A stretch of 16,905 nucleotides of DNA, taken from contig SWBL01000604.1 of assembly GCA_024195585.1 (NCBI GenBank), positions 1 through 16,905 on the forward strand. Direction: 5' to 3'. The position numbers and the translations under genes are program-made. How positions within the stretch are numbered: position 1 is the first letter of the stretch; every line of letters starts with the position of its first letter. The notes under the pieces are model-generated. The model made no database searches. It was not told the origin of the DNA and saw nothing but the letters and a program-made list of their open reading frames with translations. Below, piece by piece: positions 8,527 to 16,905 of this stretch. The DNA comes from Aureobasidium sp. EXF-3400 (Eukaryota > Ascomycota > Dothideomycetes > Dothideales > Saccotheciaceae).

Positions 8527-11364
8527 ATGTCTTCATCCTTCTCATCGCAACCCCGGCCTCTAGCCATGTCTGGCTTTTCGCAATCTTTCAGGCCTCCCAC
8601 CAGCGAAGGTCGCAGTCCCGCTACCGCCTCAGCCTCGTCCAACAACTTGAACAAATGGCAAGGTGCTTCCAACATCTGGAGCAACAGCTTCAACTCCTCA
8701 TCCTCAAACGCCCTTCCGACTCCTGGTCCCAGAAACAGCCTCAGCTTTGGCACACACAACGGAAAGCTTAGCGGAAAGGACACAATCGAAGGCAGAAGCG
8801 GCTCTGGTCAGCTCATCGATTCTTCCATCAGCGACGAGTACAGCGCATTCCGCTCAGGCTCTTTCTCGAAACGTGAGGATGCGAATCGTCTCGGAGGGCC
8901 GCTGCCCAAGACCAACGATGTCACATTTCCTCAGCATCGCAGCAACAGCAACTCAGGTCTGCCTCAAGCCTACGCCGGGGCTGCTCGTGGCTCCATGTCC
9001 TTTTCTACCTCGTCCAGACCCGCGACCAGCGGCATCAGTTCGACCACTTCTATGGCACCAAAGACGCAGCTCAGTGGAACCTTCGACTCACCTTTGTCCT
9101 ACTCTGCTGATGCTCCTTCGGTCTACACCAAATTTGACCGCGCAAACAAGCCCGCTACTTCCAGACCGACTGATTCGGCATATGGTGAATGGGTAGATGG
9201 TGGTAGCATGACCCAGTCTCCTGTGGATGAAAGAAGACGCCCTTCGGCCACGGGTTACTTCCAAGGACTCCCTAGCGCCCCACCATCGCGCAATCACAGT
9301 CTACCGCCTTCGCGACACAGTGATATCCAGCCCGCCTGGCCCAACACCACAAAGTCCGACCAATTCTCTTCTTCCCAGGCCCCCGCAAACTCGTTCCGTA
9401 TGAACAGTCTCTCTTCTACCTCTAGGCCTAACGGCAGTTTTGGCGCTGCCGATGCGCAGCTGACCCCTCTAACCCAGTTCTCACAGATGAGTCTTCAAGA
9501 CGATTCTCAGAACTTCGCTCTTTCTCGACCTTCTTTCTCTATGCCCACGTTTGCTCACCAGTCAGGCCTACCTGGGATCGAGACTCGTAACTGTTCAGCC
9601 GATCAGTACGATGATGTCGAGCAGATCAACCGTGTGCCTCCTGCTTCCGCCTCCGATGCTTACCATACCGCGACTCAGGTCACAGTGGACTACTCTGCTT
9701 ACCGCATGCCACAATATCCCGAACGCTCCCTCATGAACAGCAATATGTATAACCCCAGAAACACAACTTCCAATACTTCGACTTTCGCCAACCAGAGATT
9801 CCAACAACCATCAGCCCAGGACTTGGACCACCGTTACCTGCTGAACCTGCCATACTCTCCTGTCCCTGGTGGATACTACTCCTACCATCTCCCCAATGGA
9901 TCTGCCATACACAACATTCCTGCTGTATATCCTCCGATGCATCCTCAGATGTCAATAAGTGGTACGCCATCTATGCTTTCTTCGAGAGGTCCCCGGGAGC
10001 TGGAAACTGGGCACAGTTTGCGCAGCGCTCTTCTGGAAGACTTCAAGCAAAACCACAAAACCAGGCGTTATGAGCTAAAGGTGAATTGAAAAACGCGACG
10101 CCCATACTAGTCTGTTACTGACACCATGTAGGACATCTTCGACCATGTAGTAGAGTTCAGTGGAGATCAGCACGGATCACGATTCATACAGCAGAAGCTG
10201 GAGACAGCCAACAGTGACGAGAAAGAGCGTCTGTTCCGAGAGATACAGCCAAATGCCATCCAGCTTATGACTGATGTCTTTGGAAACTATGTTATCCAGA
10301 AGTTCTTTGAACATGGCGACCAGAACCAAAAGAAAATCTTGGCCAACAAGATGAAGGGGCGTGTTTTGGACTTGTCACTCCAGATGTATGGATGTCGTGT
10401 CGTGCAAAAGGTTAGCTCCAAGACTTGCTTGTGTTTGACTCGCACTGACCGTCCTTTTTAGGCTCTCGAGCATATACTCAACGACCAACAAGCATCACTT
10501 GTTCGCGAACTGGAAAAGGATGTCTTGAGATGCGTCAAGGACCAGAATGGAAACCACGTCATCCAGAAGGCCATTGAGCGTTGCCACGCCGAAGACATAT
10601 CCTTTGTTTTCCAGGCCTTTACCGGTCAAATCCAGCATCTGAGTGTTCACACTTATGGATGTCGGGTCATCCAGCGATGCCTTGAGAATTGCGAGGAAAT
10701 GACACGAAAGGCTATCCTTGCCGAGTTACACGACTGTATGTCCACCTTGATTGGTGACTCGTTCGGCAACTACGTGGCACAACATGTTGTCGAGTACGGC
10801 TTCTTGCCTGACCGGCAGAGAGTTCTTGAGCTTGTGCTCAAAGGTCTCGAGGGCTACAGCAAGCACAAGTTCGCCAGCAACGTTGTGGAGAAGTGTCTCA
10901 CACACTCCGAAGAAACTTGGAAGCACGATGTTATTGCTGTGATCGTGCGCAACAACAATCGCGAAGGAGAGAGCATGCTGCTTGGTCTGATCAGAGACAA
11001 CTACGGAAACTACGTGATTCAAAAGCTCTTGGATCTCCTCAGCCAGCAGGACTTTGACCACTTCATCGACATTCTCCAACCAGAGCTCGTCAAAGCCAAG
11101 CGAACAGGATGTGGCAAACAGGTCGCTGCTATCGAGAAGCGCATGCAAAGGCCATACGATCAGCCTCTCCTCACTCATCCAGCCGTCTTTGGTAGCCATC
11201 CCATCTCACAGAACACTACACCTCCGCCTCCTCCATTGACTGCTGACCAGCGTAGCCTTCAGAACAGCTCCGTCGGTAGCGTCAATGGAGACGCTCTTGA
11301 AGGCGCCACCAGTAGCCGCAAAGGCTCTGTAGAGCATGTGGTGCCTACTGTCTTCGAAACTTAG
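8527..11364 (+). CDS. PUF3: Pumilio/PUF3-family mRNA-binding protein
   Basis: Sequence-specific cytoplasmic RNA-binding protein that represses or destabilises mRNAs through 3' UTR sites; yeast Puf3 acts on mRNAs for mitochondrial proteins. Exons are 8527-10080, 10132-10410 and 10462-11364 (911 residues). Introns 10081-10131 and 10411-10461 are both 51 nt, both phase 0, and each has an ACTGAC branch site. Residues 1-518 are a Ser/Pro/Asn/Gln-rich, probably disordered arm. The Pumilio domain is encoded by exons 2 and 3 and has eight repeats with RNA-contact motifs SRFIQ (534), NYVIQ (570), CRVVQ (606), NHVIQ (642), CRVIQ (678), NYVAQ (714), SNVVE (750) and NYVIQ (794). By the PUF code these read A, U, A, U, A, U, G, U from repeat 1 to 8, that is 5'-UGUAUAUA-3'. 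The tail of about 100 residues is P/S-rich. PUF3 orthology rests on the eight canonical repeats at the C-terminal end and the long N-terminal arm. The gene is convergent with its right neighbour. Confidence 0.93.
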
Positions 11365-12348
11365 CGTACTTTACGACTTCTTGTCCGGTCTTCTCATCTT
11401 TTCACGGCATCACAGGCCGCCTTTCGGATTTTTATTCTTCTCTTCTTGTTGTTGATTAACCCGTTTATCTATCTTTATTCCCCTACGCATGGATTCAGGC
11501 GTATTACGACTACAAAAAAAGCGGCAAATAGGAGGGCGTTAATGTTTGGGCGTTGCCAACAAAATATCAGAGGGCGGCGCGCAGGAGAGACCTTTTGGAC
11601 AAACGCGCCCCTACTTGTCACGAGTAGAAAGATTTTGAGGACTTCGGTTTCTTGTGTTTCGATATTCTTTCGTTTCTTCTACCTTTCTCTTTGCTTTCTT
11701 TACTCTGTTGTTTTATCTTTCGTTTATTCACTATTTGGAGAGGAGTACACACGACTAATGATAGGGATCTGATTTTTGTTTCAAAAAGGATGATGAGACA
11801 AGTGTGAGATATACGCGATATTTGGGGGGAACAGGTGTGTTCAAAGCAAAACAAGAACAAGCATGAGATTAGCGCAGATACCCACCACCCTTTTCTCTTT
11901 TCACTTCTTCGGTTGTCGATAATGAATATCTTTTTTGGTATCCTTTTTCTTCTCTCATTGACTATCCTCCTCGAATGATTCTCTCTTTGCCCTGGTAGTC
12001 TTTTGATGGCTCGATATGTTAGTGAAAAAGACACATATCTGTTGGGATGCAGAGAGCCTTGCGTATATGACTGCTGTCGACTCCGCTGCCACATGTGGCA
12101 GTAGGACGACTACGTAAAGAATCCTGGAGATGGAAGAAATTATGGATGTAAAATACTTGTTTGATTCTAAAATAAATTATGCTAATCAATGCTTTTTAAT
12201 CTTGGATGGATTCTCTTTTTACAATGCTTGTTTGTTGGCCTTTTGATCCACCTCTGCAGCGGTCTGTATAAATATGCTTGGTGTGAGCGCCTGTAAAAAT
12301 GCTCTACCATATCGCCATGTCGCATCAAATCTCGGTCCAATGTGTCCG
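11365..12348. other. Intergenic between convergent genes, 3' UTRs of PUF3 and the Seb1-type gene
   Basis: The 984 nt hold the 3' ends of two convergent transcripts. The + strand is T-rich from about 11385 to 12010. An AT-rich patch at 12120-12220 contains a + strand AATAAA at 12171-12176 that could serve polyadenylation. A 158-codon minus-strand open frame at 11618-12094 encodes a K/R/S-rich peptide, as expected from reading a T-rich 3' UTR backwards, so I do not count it. No UGUANAUA site is seen on either sense strand here. Confidence 0.6.
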
Positions 12349-14544
12349 TTACTGACGGAACATGAAACCAAAGCCAGGCACGGGAGGAGGAGGTGCAATA
12401 GTAACGGGCTCAGGACGAGAAACGTGGTGAGATTCGGGCTGGTTGAAGCGACCGCCGCCGCCTCCGCCTCTTCCGCCACGACGACCGCCACCGCCGCCAC
12501 GGTTGCTGCCGCCGTCAGGTCCCACACGGCGACTCATAGCCTTGGAGGAAACACCGGCGCCGATCTCGATATCGGGCTCTTCGACAACGAGACCGCTTTC
12601 AATGGGACGGCCTCCGGTGCCGCCGTACTCGGCAGTCAGCATCCATTTGTGGTCGGCTTCGGTCAGAGTGTCGATGGGGATGACGCTGACACCATTACTA
12701 TAATCACAGCACTCGCGAGGGCCGAAACCGACACCCCACTTGGTTTGGCGAGCCTTGGCCAGAATGTCAGGCTCTCTGGTAGTTTCCATAGCGGTCTTTG
12801 CGTTGACGGCATCTTGGCGGTTGCACATCTTGACGAAAGCGTGGCGTTTGTCTTCATTTGCGATACATGTCTGAACGGGTCCGAAACGACCGAAGATTGC
12901 ACGCAATTCGGACTCGTTGCCATTGGCGCCACCGACGAAGAGTGTTCTGCTGAGTACCTTGATGTGGCCAGGAGGAATGGTGTTGTCCATATCTGTCCAT
13001 TTAGGGTTGATGCTGCGAGGGGCAAGAGACTCATCTGCCTGGGGTGTACGAGCAGAAGGAGGAGTACGCTGGCGATAGTCGTTGCGACCACCACGGCCAC
13101 GGCCTCTGCCTCCGCGGCGATCAGAGTGAGAGGCATGATCTTGAGCAGACTGGGCAAGGGAGGCATCATAAGTGCCATAGACCGGGCTTGCACGACGGCC
13201 AGGGTTGTTATTGTTATTGTTGTTGCGAAGCGGTTCTGGTGAGCGACTTCGGTTGCGGCCGCCACGGTCCATGGATCTGTCTCTGTAATGCACACGGTCC
13301 TCTATGCGAGGAGGGTATGCATCATGTGTAGGTGGTCCCTGTTGTGGGGGTGGGTATAGAGCGCTAAGAACAGCTCCCCATTGCTCTTGCGGAATTCCTT
13401 CTTGAGACAGACCTTGAATCAACTGAAGCACGTTAGGCAAGATTTGCGGATTACTCAGGATGTGCGCAGGCAAGAATGAACCAGCGGCTGAAGGAGCAGC
13501 AGGGGCAGGAGGTTGAGGTGCTGCTTGTTGGTAGGGAGCAGGGGTGTGATATTGAGGCGGATAGGATGGAGGCATTGCTGCTACGGGGGTAGGTGGCTGA
13601 TATGCCTGGCCGTAGGACTGCTGAGGAGGTGGGGCAGGGTAGCCATAGGACATAGGCGGTGCTTGCGGCGGTTGACCTTGGTAGCCTCGAGTGGCACCAG
13701 CCATGATGGCAGCGAGATCTGTAGGCGGAGCTGGTGCAGAAGCTTGGACAGGTACGACGGGAGGAGCTGGGGGAGGAGCTGCAGCAGCTGGGGCTGGCAT
13801 TGGCTGGAGGCGCGAAAGAGCAGCAAGGATACTCGAGGCGTCGGGTTGTGCTTGGACGGCGGGGGCTGCTTGAGGCGCGCTCATGACTGGTGGAGCCTGT
13901 CGAAGGCCCAGGGAGATAAGCATACCGAGCGGAGGGCTGCCAGGAGGAGTAGTCGAGGCAATGGCTGGTACAATGGTTAGGTCAAGCGACTTGGGAGATG
14001 CTGCACACATGCATGACTTACTTTGAGCCACCGGTTCAGCCAGCTTCTTCTTAATCTCTGCAAGAGTAGAGGCAGGGAACGTGTTGCCGCGCTCCCAGAT
14101 CTGTACCAGGCTCTCTACCTTTGGCCTGTGGTCAGAGGGAGCGTTCTGGATAGTGTCATCAATCAGAGAAGGCAAAAGTTCAGTAACTCTGTGAACACCT
14201 GAAGCAAAGGAGCCCTCAGGTGCTGCACTGCCAGACAAGTCCTGTGATGATTGACGAGCTTTCTCGATCCATTGACGGGTCACTGAGTCTACAACATAAA
14301 GAACTCCGAGCTTGTGAGTTCCAGGCGTTCTCTTGAGATGCCTATACAGCTTCTGTGTGATTGCTGATTCGGACTGTGAAGTGTGAGTTAGGTGATGATT
14401 CGAAGAAGCTGCGCAGTTGAAAGTTACCTGAACATTGTCCCCGCAGAGTTTGGTGATGGCGGTGATTTTTCCTTTGGTTGCACCTGGAGGCTTGAGAGCC
14501 TGCAAAGACTGCAGCAATGCGTCTAACTGCTCCATGTTTGCCAT
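12349..14544 (-). CDS. SEB1: Nrd1/Seb1-type CID-RRM RNA polymerase II termination factor
   Basis: Nuclear protein that binds the phosphorylated RNA polymerase II tail through its CID and nascent RNA through an RRM, steering termination and 3'-end processing (Nrd1 in budding yeast, Seb1 in fission yeast). Exons are 14544-14428, 14373-14022 and 13964-12349 (694 residues). Introns are 14427-14374 (54 nt, CCTAAC branch) and 14021-13965 (57 nt, GTAAGT donor, CCTAAC branch). I start at ATG 14544 (MANMEQLDALLQSL), with G at -3 and +4; the frame extends upstream only to a TTG. The CID covers about residues 1-155, with GTHKLGVLYVVDSVTR at 57-72. A P/A/Q-rich linker follows (about 186-312), then an SR-like patch (384-401), seven Asn (404-410) and an RGRGRGG patch. 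The RRM is about 495-565 with RNP2 TLFVGG (497-502) and RNP1 KRHAFVKM (539-546). The adjoining WGVGFGPRECCDY block (from 566) is a family hallmark. A Gly/Arg RGG box lies near the C-terminus. Confidence 0.93.
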   Translation of the reverse strand: MANMEQLDALLQSLQALKPPGATKGKITAITKLCGDNVQVTFNCAASSNHHLTHTSQSESAITQKLYRHLKRTPGTHKLGVLYVVDSVTRQWIEKARQSSQDLSGSAAPEGSFASGVHRVTELLPSLIDDTIQNAPSDHRPKVESLVQIWERGNTFPASTLAEIKKKLAEPVAQSKSCMCAASPKSLDLTIVPAIASTTPPGSPPLGMLISLGLRQAPPVMSAPQAAPAVQAQPDASSILAALSRLQPMPAPAAAAPPPAPPVVPVQASAPAPPTDLAAIMAGATRGYQGQPPQAPPMSYGYPAPPPQQSYGQAYQPPTPVAAMPPSYPPQYHTPAPYQQAAPQPPAPAAPSAAGSFLPAHILSNPQILPNVLQLIQGLSQEGIPQEQWGAVLSALYPPPQQGPPTHDAYPPRIEDRVHYRDRSMDRGGRNRSRSPEPLRNNNNNNNPGRRASPVYGTYDASLAQSAQDHASHSDRRGGRGRGRGGRNDYRQRTPPSARTPQADESLAPRSINPKWTDMDNTIPPGHIKVLSRTLFVGGANGNESELRAIFGRFGPVQTCIANEDKRHAFVKMCNRQDAVNAKTAMETTREPDILAKARQTKWGVGFGPRECCDYSNGVSVIPIDTLTEADHKWMLTAEYGGTGGRPIESGLVVEEPDIEIGAGVSSKAMSRRVGPDGGSNRGGGGGRRGGRGGGGGGRFNQPESHHVSRPEPVTIAPPPPVPGFGFMFRQ
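12441..12520 (-). repeat. GC-rich low-complexity coding repeat (RGG box)
   Basis: A GCC/CCG-like trinucleotide run on the + strand encodes, on the minus strand, Gly tracts broken by Arg near the C-terminus of the Seb1-type protein. Such runs tend to vary in length among strains. Confidence 0.7.
13204..13224 (-). repeat. AAC/AAT trinucleotide run encoding seven Asn
   Basis: Seven consecutive Asn codons (AAC and AAT mixed) read on the minus strand lie between the SR-like patch and the RGG region of the Seb1-type protein. This is a short coding microsatellite in a disordered linker. Confidence 0.75.
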
Positions 14545-15562
14545 GTCTACTGTGCTAATACAGTACCTGTGTTCCAATTGAAGGAAGTAGGGTCCGAAGA
14601 TGCGCTACGCGTGAACAGGAGCGAGGACTACTGAGAGCTACCAGAGACTGATGACAGATGACTGAAGACTGCGAAGCCAGAGAACAGAAAAGCAAACGCA
14701 GGAGTCGTGTGGTAAAAGAGATCAAGCCTGAGTGCTACAATCGGAGCCTTTTCTTTTGCCTATGTCTTCCGAGTGAAAGTGAAAATCACGCTGATGAGCG
14801 AGTGCTATTCAACTGAGACGAAGATTTTGACGTTGACGTGTCTACAGCTATCGGGTCAGCTCTCTTACGCAGACAGAGCGACCGGTCACAAGAGCACAGT
14901 AAGAGCCGCAGCGACAGCAATGAGAGTGAAGCGAGATGGTGGAAACGCGTCGGATGTTGATGGTTACGGAGGTGAAGAGGTCGAGTATGCAACAGATGAG
15001 TGTGTCAGTGAAAGCAGACGGACGGCGAAAGGAAAAGATTCGGCAGCGTCGCACTTGCCACGGGCCGAAGTGGAGGGTAACACTCCCGACTCCCGTTTCA
15101 ACCGCGGCCCATGCGCGGTCGGACTGGAATCGATGCGATTCGAAAGCTCGTTCGCAGAAACAACGGAGAATACATGGACTGGACAGATGGATCAGACAGG
15201 CCAGAGCCGAGGTCAAAACACTTGGTCAATATTGAATGGTGTATCAAGCTCTCGAGACAGTATTCAATGGCGATTGGCATGGAGATGCAGAATAGCACAA
15301 GATAGCAAAACAGTGTCAGAGGAGCACAAAATAGATGAAAGTACACGTCTCAACCCCTCGTCGAGAGCTGTGCCCCGAGAAAAAGCCCCAACCATAGGCC
15401 GGAGGTCTTGTCTGTGGGTGGCTGTAAGCCGCAATTACAACAGGATGGTGTAGGCCGCACGTTGGGCTTGGCGGACCCGGTGCAGCTCGGGAGCTCGTCT
15501 TCGTTCCTTCTTTTCTCTCCGTCTCTCTATCACCTCTCCCTTATCAATCAACATCCGTCATA
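14545..15562. promoter_or_regulatory. Divergent promoter region between the Seb1-type gene and CIT1
   Basis: These 1018 nt separate two divergently read start codons and must hold both promoters. A minus-strand CCAAT (ATTGG at 15273-15277) lies about 290 nt before the CIT1 ATG; CCAAT boxes bound by the HAP complex commonly control respiratory genes in fungi. The stretch 15491-15546 is strongly pyrimidine-rich, typical of the core promoter or leader of highly expressed fungal genes. A long + strand open frame (ATG 14794 to stop 15453) crosses the region, but its third codon positions lack the C preference of the neighbours and I read it as noncoding. Confidence 0.6.
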
Positions 15563-16423
15563 ATGGCTTCCATGAGAGTCGGTACCTCCGCCCTGCGCGC
15601 CTCTATGGCCGCTCCCTCTACCATGAGACAGGCCCTCCGCGCCTACTCTTCCAAGAGCACTGTACGCCGAGTCCACCTTAGCTATCTGCCACTGCATCCC
15701 GCTCGCCATACTGACTCGCCTGTCTAGTCGCTCAAGGAGACCTTCGCCGCCAAGATCCCCGGCGAGATTGAGAAGATCAAGAAGCTCCGCAAGTATGTTC
15801 CTCAAGTCATGCCAACACCGCCAACACCGACAATCTATACATCAGAGGCTAACACAATGCCCCAGGGAGCACGGTAACACCGTCGTTGGTGAGGTTACTC
15901 TCGACCAGGTCTACGGTGGTGCCCGTGGTATCAAGTCCCTTGTCTGGGAGGTACGACACTCACAATCCATTGGAGAAAAATTATTTTGGTGGCTAACGAT
16001 TACACACAGGGTTCCGTTCTCGACTCTGAGGAGGGTATCCGTTTCCGTGGCAAGACCGTAAGAAGTCCAATTGGCATACTAGTGAGCCGCAGCTAAGACA
16101 AAATCCAGATCCCCGAGTGCCAGGAGCTTCTCCCCAAGGCTCCCGGTGGTCAGGAGCCCCTCCCCGAGGGTCTCTTCTGGCTCCTCCTCACCGGTGAGGT
16201 TCCCTCCGAGCAGCAGGTTCGCGACCTCTCCGCCGAGTGGGCTGCCCGCTCCGACCTCCCCAAGTTCGTTGAGGAGCTCATTGACCGCTGCCCCAACACC
16301 CTCCACCCCATGGCTCAGTTCTCCATTGCCGTCACTGCTCTGGAGCACGAGTCTGCCTTCGCTAAGGCCTACGCCAAGGGCATGAAGAAGGCCGAGTACT
16401 GGGAGCACACCTTCGAGGACTCG

Positions 16424-16455
<32 letters not shown>

Positions 16456-16905
16456 CTCGCGCATCTACCGCAACGTCTTCAAGGACGGCAAGGTTCCCGC
16501 CACCCAGAAGGACAAGGATTACTCATGGAACTTGTCCAACCAGCTCGGTTTCGCCGAGAACCAGGACTTTGTTGAGCTGATGAGACTCTACCTCACCATC
16601 CACACTGACCACGAGGGTGGTAACGTTTCCGCCCACACCACCCACTTGGTCGGCTCCGCCCTCTCCTCTCCTTTCCTCTCGCTCGCCGCCGGTCTTAACG
16701 GTCTTGCCGGTCCCCTGCACGGTCTTGCCAACCAGGAGGTTCTCAAGTGGCTCACCGAGATGAAGGCTGAGGTTGGCAACGACCTTAGCGACGAGAGCAT
16801 CAAGAACTACCTCTGGTCCACCCTCAAGCAGGGCCGTGTCGTTCCCGGTTACGGCCACGCCGTCCTGAGAAAGACTGACCCCCGTTACGTCTCTCAGCGC
16901 GAGTT
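15563..16905 (+). CDS. CIT1: Citrate synthase, mitochondrial (3' end cut by window)
   Basis: Condenses acetyl-CoA and oxaloacetate to citrate, the first step of the TCA cycle, in the mitochondrial matrix. Exons are 15563-15661, 15728-15792, 15866-15950, 16010-16057 and 16109 to the edge. The introns are 66, 73, 59 and 51 nt; the first three have clear ACTGAC or GCTAAC branch sites. The visible part encodes 364 residues, against roughly 470 for fungal enzymes. Residues 1-33 are rich in Arg, Ser and Ala and end RAYSSKST, a typical matrix-targeting peptide. Catalytic His303 ([10 protein letters not shown]) and His349 ([10 protein letters not shown]) are spaced 46 apart, as are His274 and His320 of the pig enzyme; the catalytic Asp would fall near 404, outside the window. 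The [20 protein letters not shown] and RKEHGN segments resemble citrate synthase (CitA type) rather than fungal 2-methylcitrate synthase. C-ending codons dominate, suggesting high expression. The start ATG follows a pyrimidine-rich leader. Confidence 0.96.

Noticed and set aside
11618..12094. 158-codon minus-strand frame between PUF3 and the Seb1-type gene
   Set aside because: Its K/R/S-rich content is what reading a T-rich 3' UTR backwards produces, and a frame of this length is within chance for the window.
12274..13242. 322-codon + strand frame opposite the Seb1-type gene
   Set aside because: It is antisense to the RRM and RGG regions; low-complexity Ala/Ser/Thr runs reflect the GC-rich repeat on the other strand.
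14545..14577. Eleven extra N-terminal codons for the Seb1-type protein
   Set aside because: The upstream frame opens only with TTG at 14577; the first ATG is 14544, in good context and matching the family N-terminus.
15231..15268. Inverted repeat ATTGAAT...ATTCAAT upstream of CIT1
   Set aside because: Only 7 bp arms without extension; expected by chance in a region of this size.
1..16905. Mobile elements, CRISPR arrays, rRNA, riboswitches or a secondary-metabolite cluster
   Set aside because: No terminal inverted repeats, long direct repeats, transposase or reverse-transcriptase motifs, spacer-repeat pattern, rRNA signature or biosynthetic enzyme was seen on either strand.

Overview
The window looks like an ordinary stretch of nuclear chromosome from a filamentous ascomycete (Pezizomycotina). 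Class-level placement is a guess, with Dothideomycetes plausible. The evidence is short spliceosomal introns of 51-73 nt with GT...AG ends and CTRAC/CTAAC-type branch sites, C-ending codon preference in the strongly expressed gene, pyrimidine-rich leaders just upstream of start codons, an intron-containing nuclear tRNA, and protein sequences that resemble fungal orthologues of known families.

Layout, left to right: (1) a tRNA-Ile(AAU) gene with a 16-nt intron at 7-96 (+). (2) GPI13, the GPI ethanolamine phosphate transferase acting on the third mannose, at 479-3749 (-), two exons. (3) A single-exon gene for a 176-residue single-pass membrane protein of unknown function at 4711-5241 (-). (4) About 3.3 kb (5242-8526) with no gene I can support; its right part should be the leader and promoter of the next gene. 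(5) A Pumilio/PUF3-type mRNA-binding protein at 8527-11364 (+), three exons, with eight complete PUF repeats. (6) A Nrd1/Seb1-type CID-RRM transcription-termination factor at 12349-14544 (-), three exons, convergent with the PUF gene. (7) Mitochondrial citrate synthase starting at 15563 (+), divergent from the Seb1-type gene, five exons visible and cut by the window edge at 16905.

The genes are unrelated housekeeping functions rather than an operon or cluster: GPI-anchor assembly in the ER, mRNA control (PUF3-type), RNA polymerase II termination (Seb1/Nrd1-type) and the TCA cycle. The only functional links are speculative. PUF3 proteins in yeast control mRNAs for mitochondrial proteins, and a citrate synthase gene lies about 4 kb downstream. 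I found no transposon, CRISPR array, secondary-metabolite cluster or convincing new system. The points most worth checking are corrected exon structures (notably the GPI13 N-terminus), two stop-free 3n introns in the Seb1-type gene, the RNA site predicted from the PUF repeats, the uncharacterised membrane protein, and the long gene-free interval.
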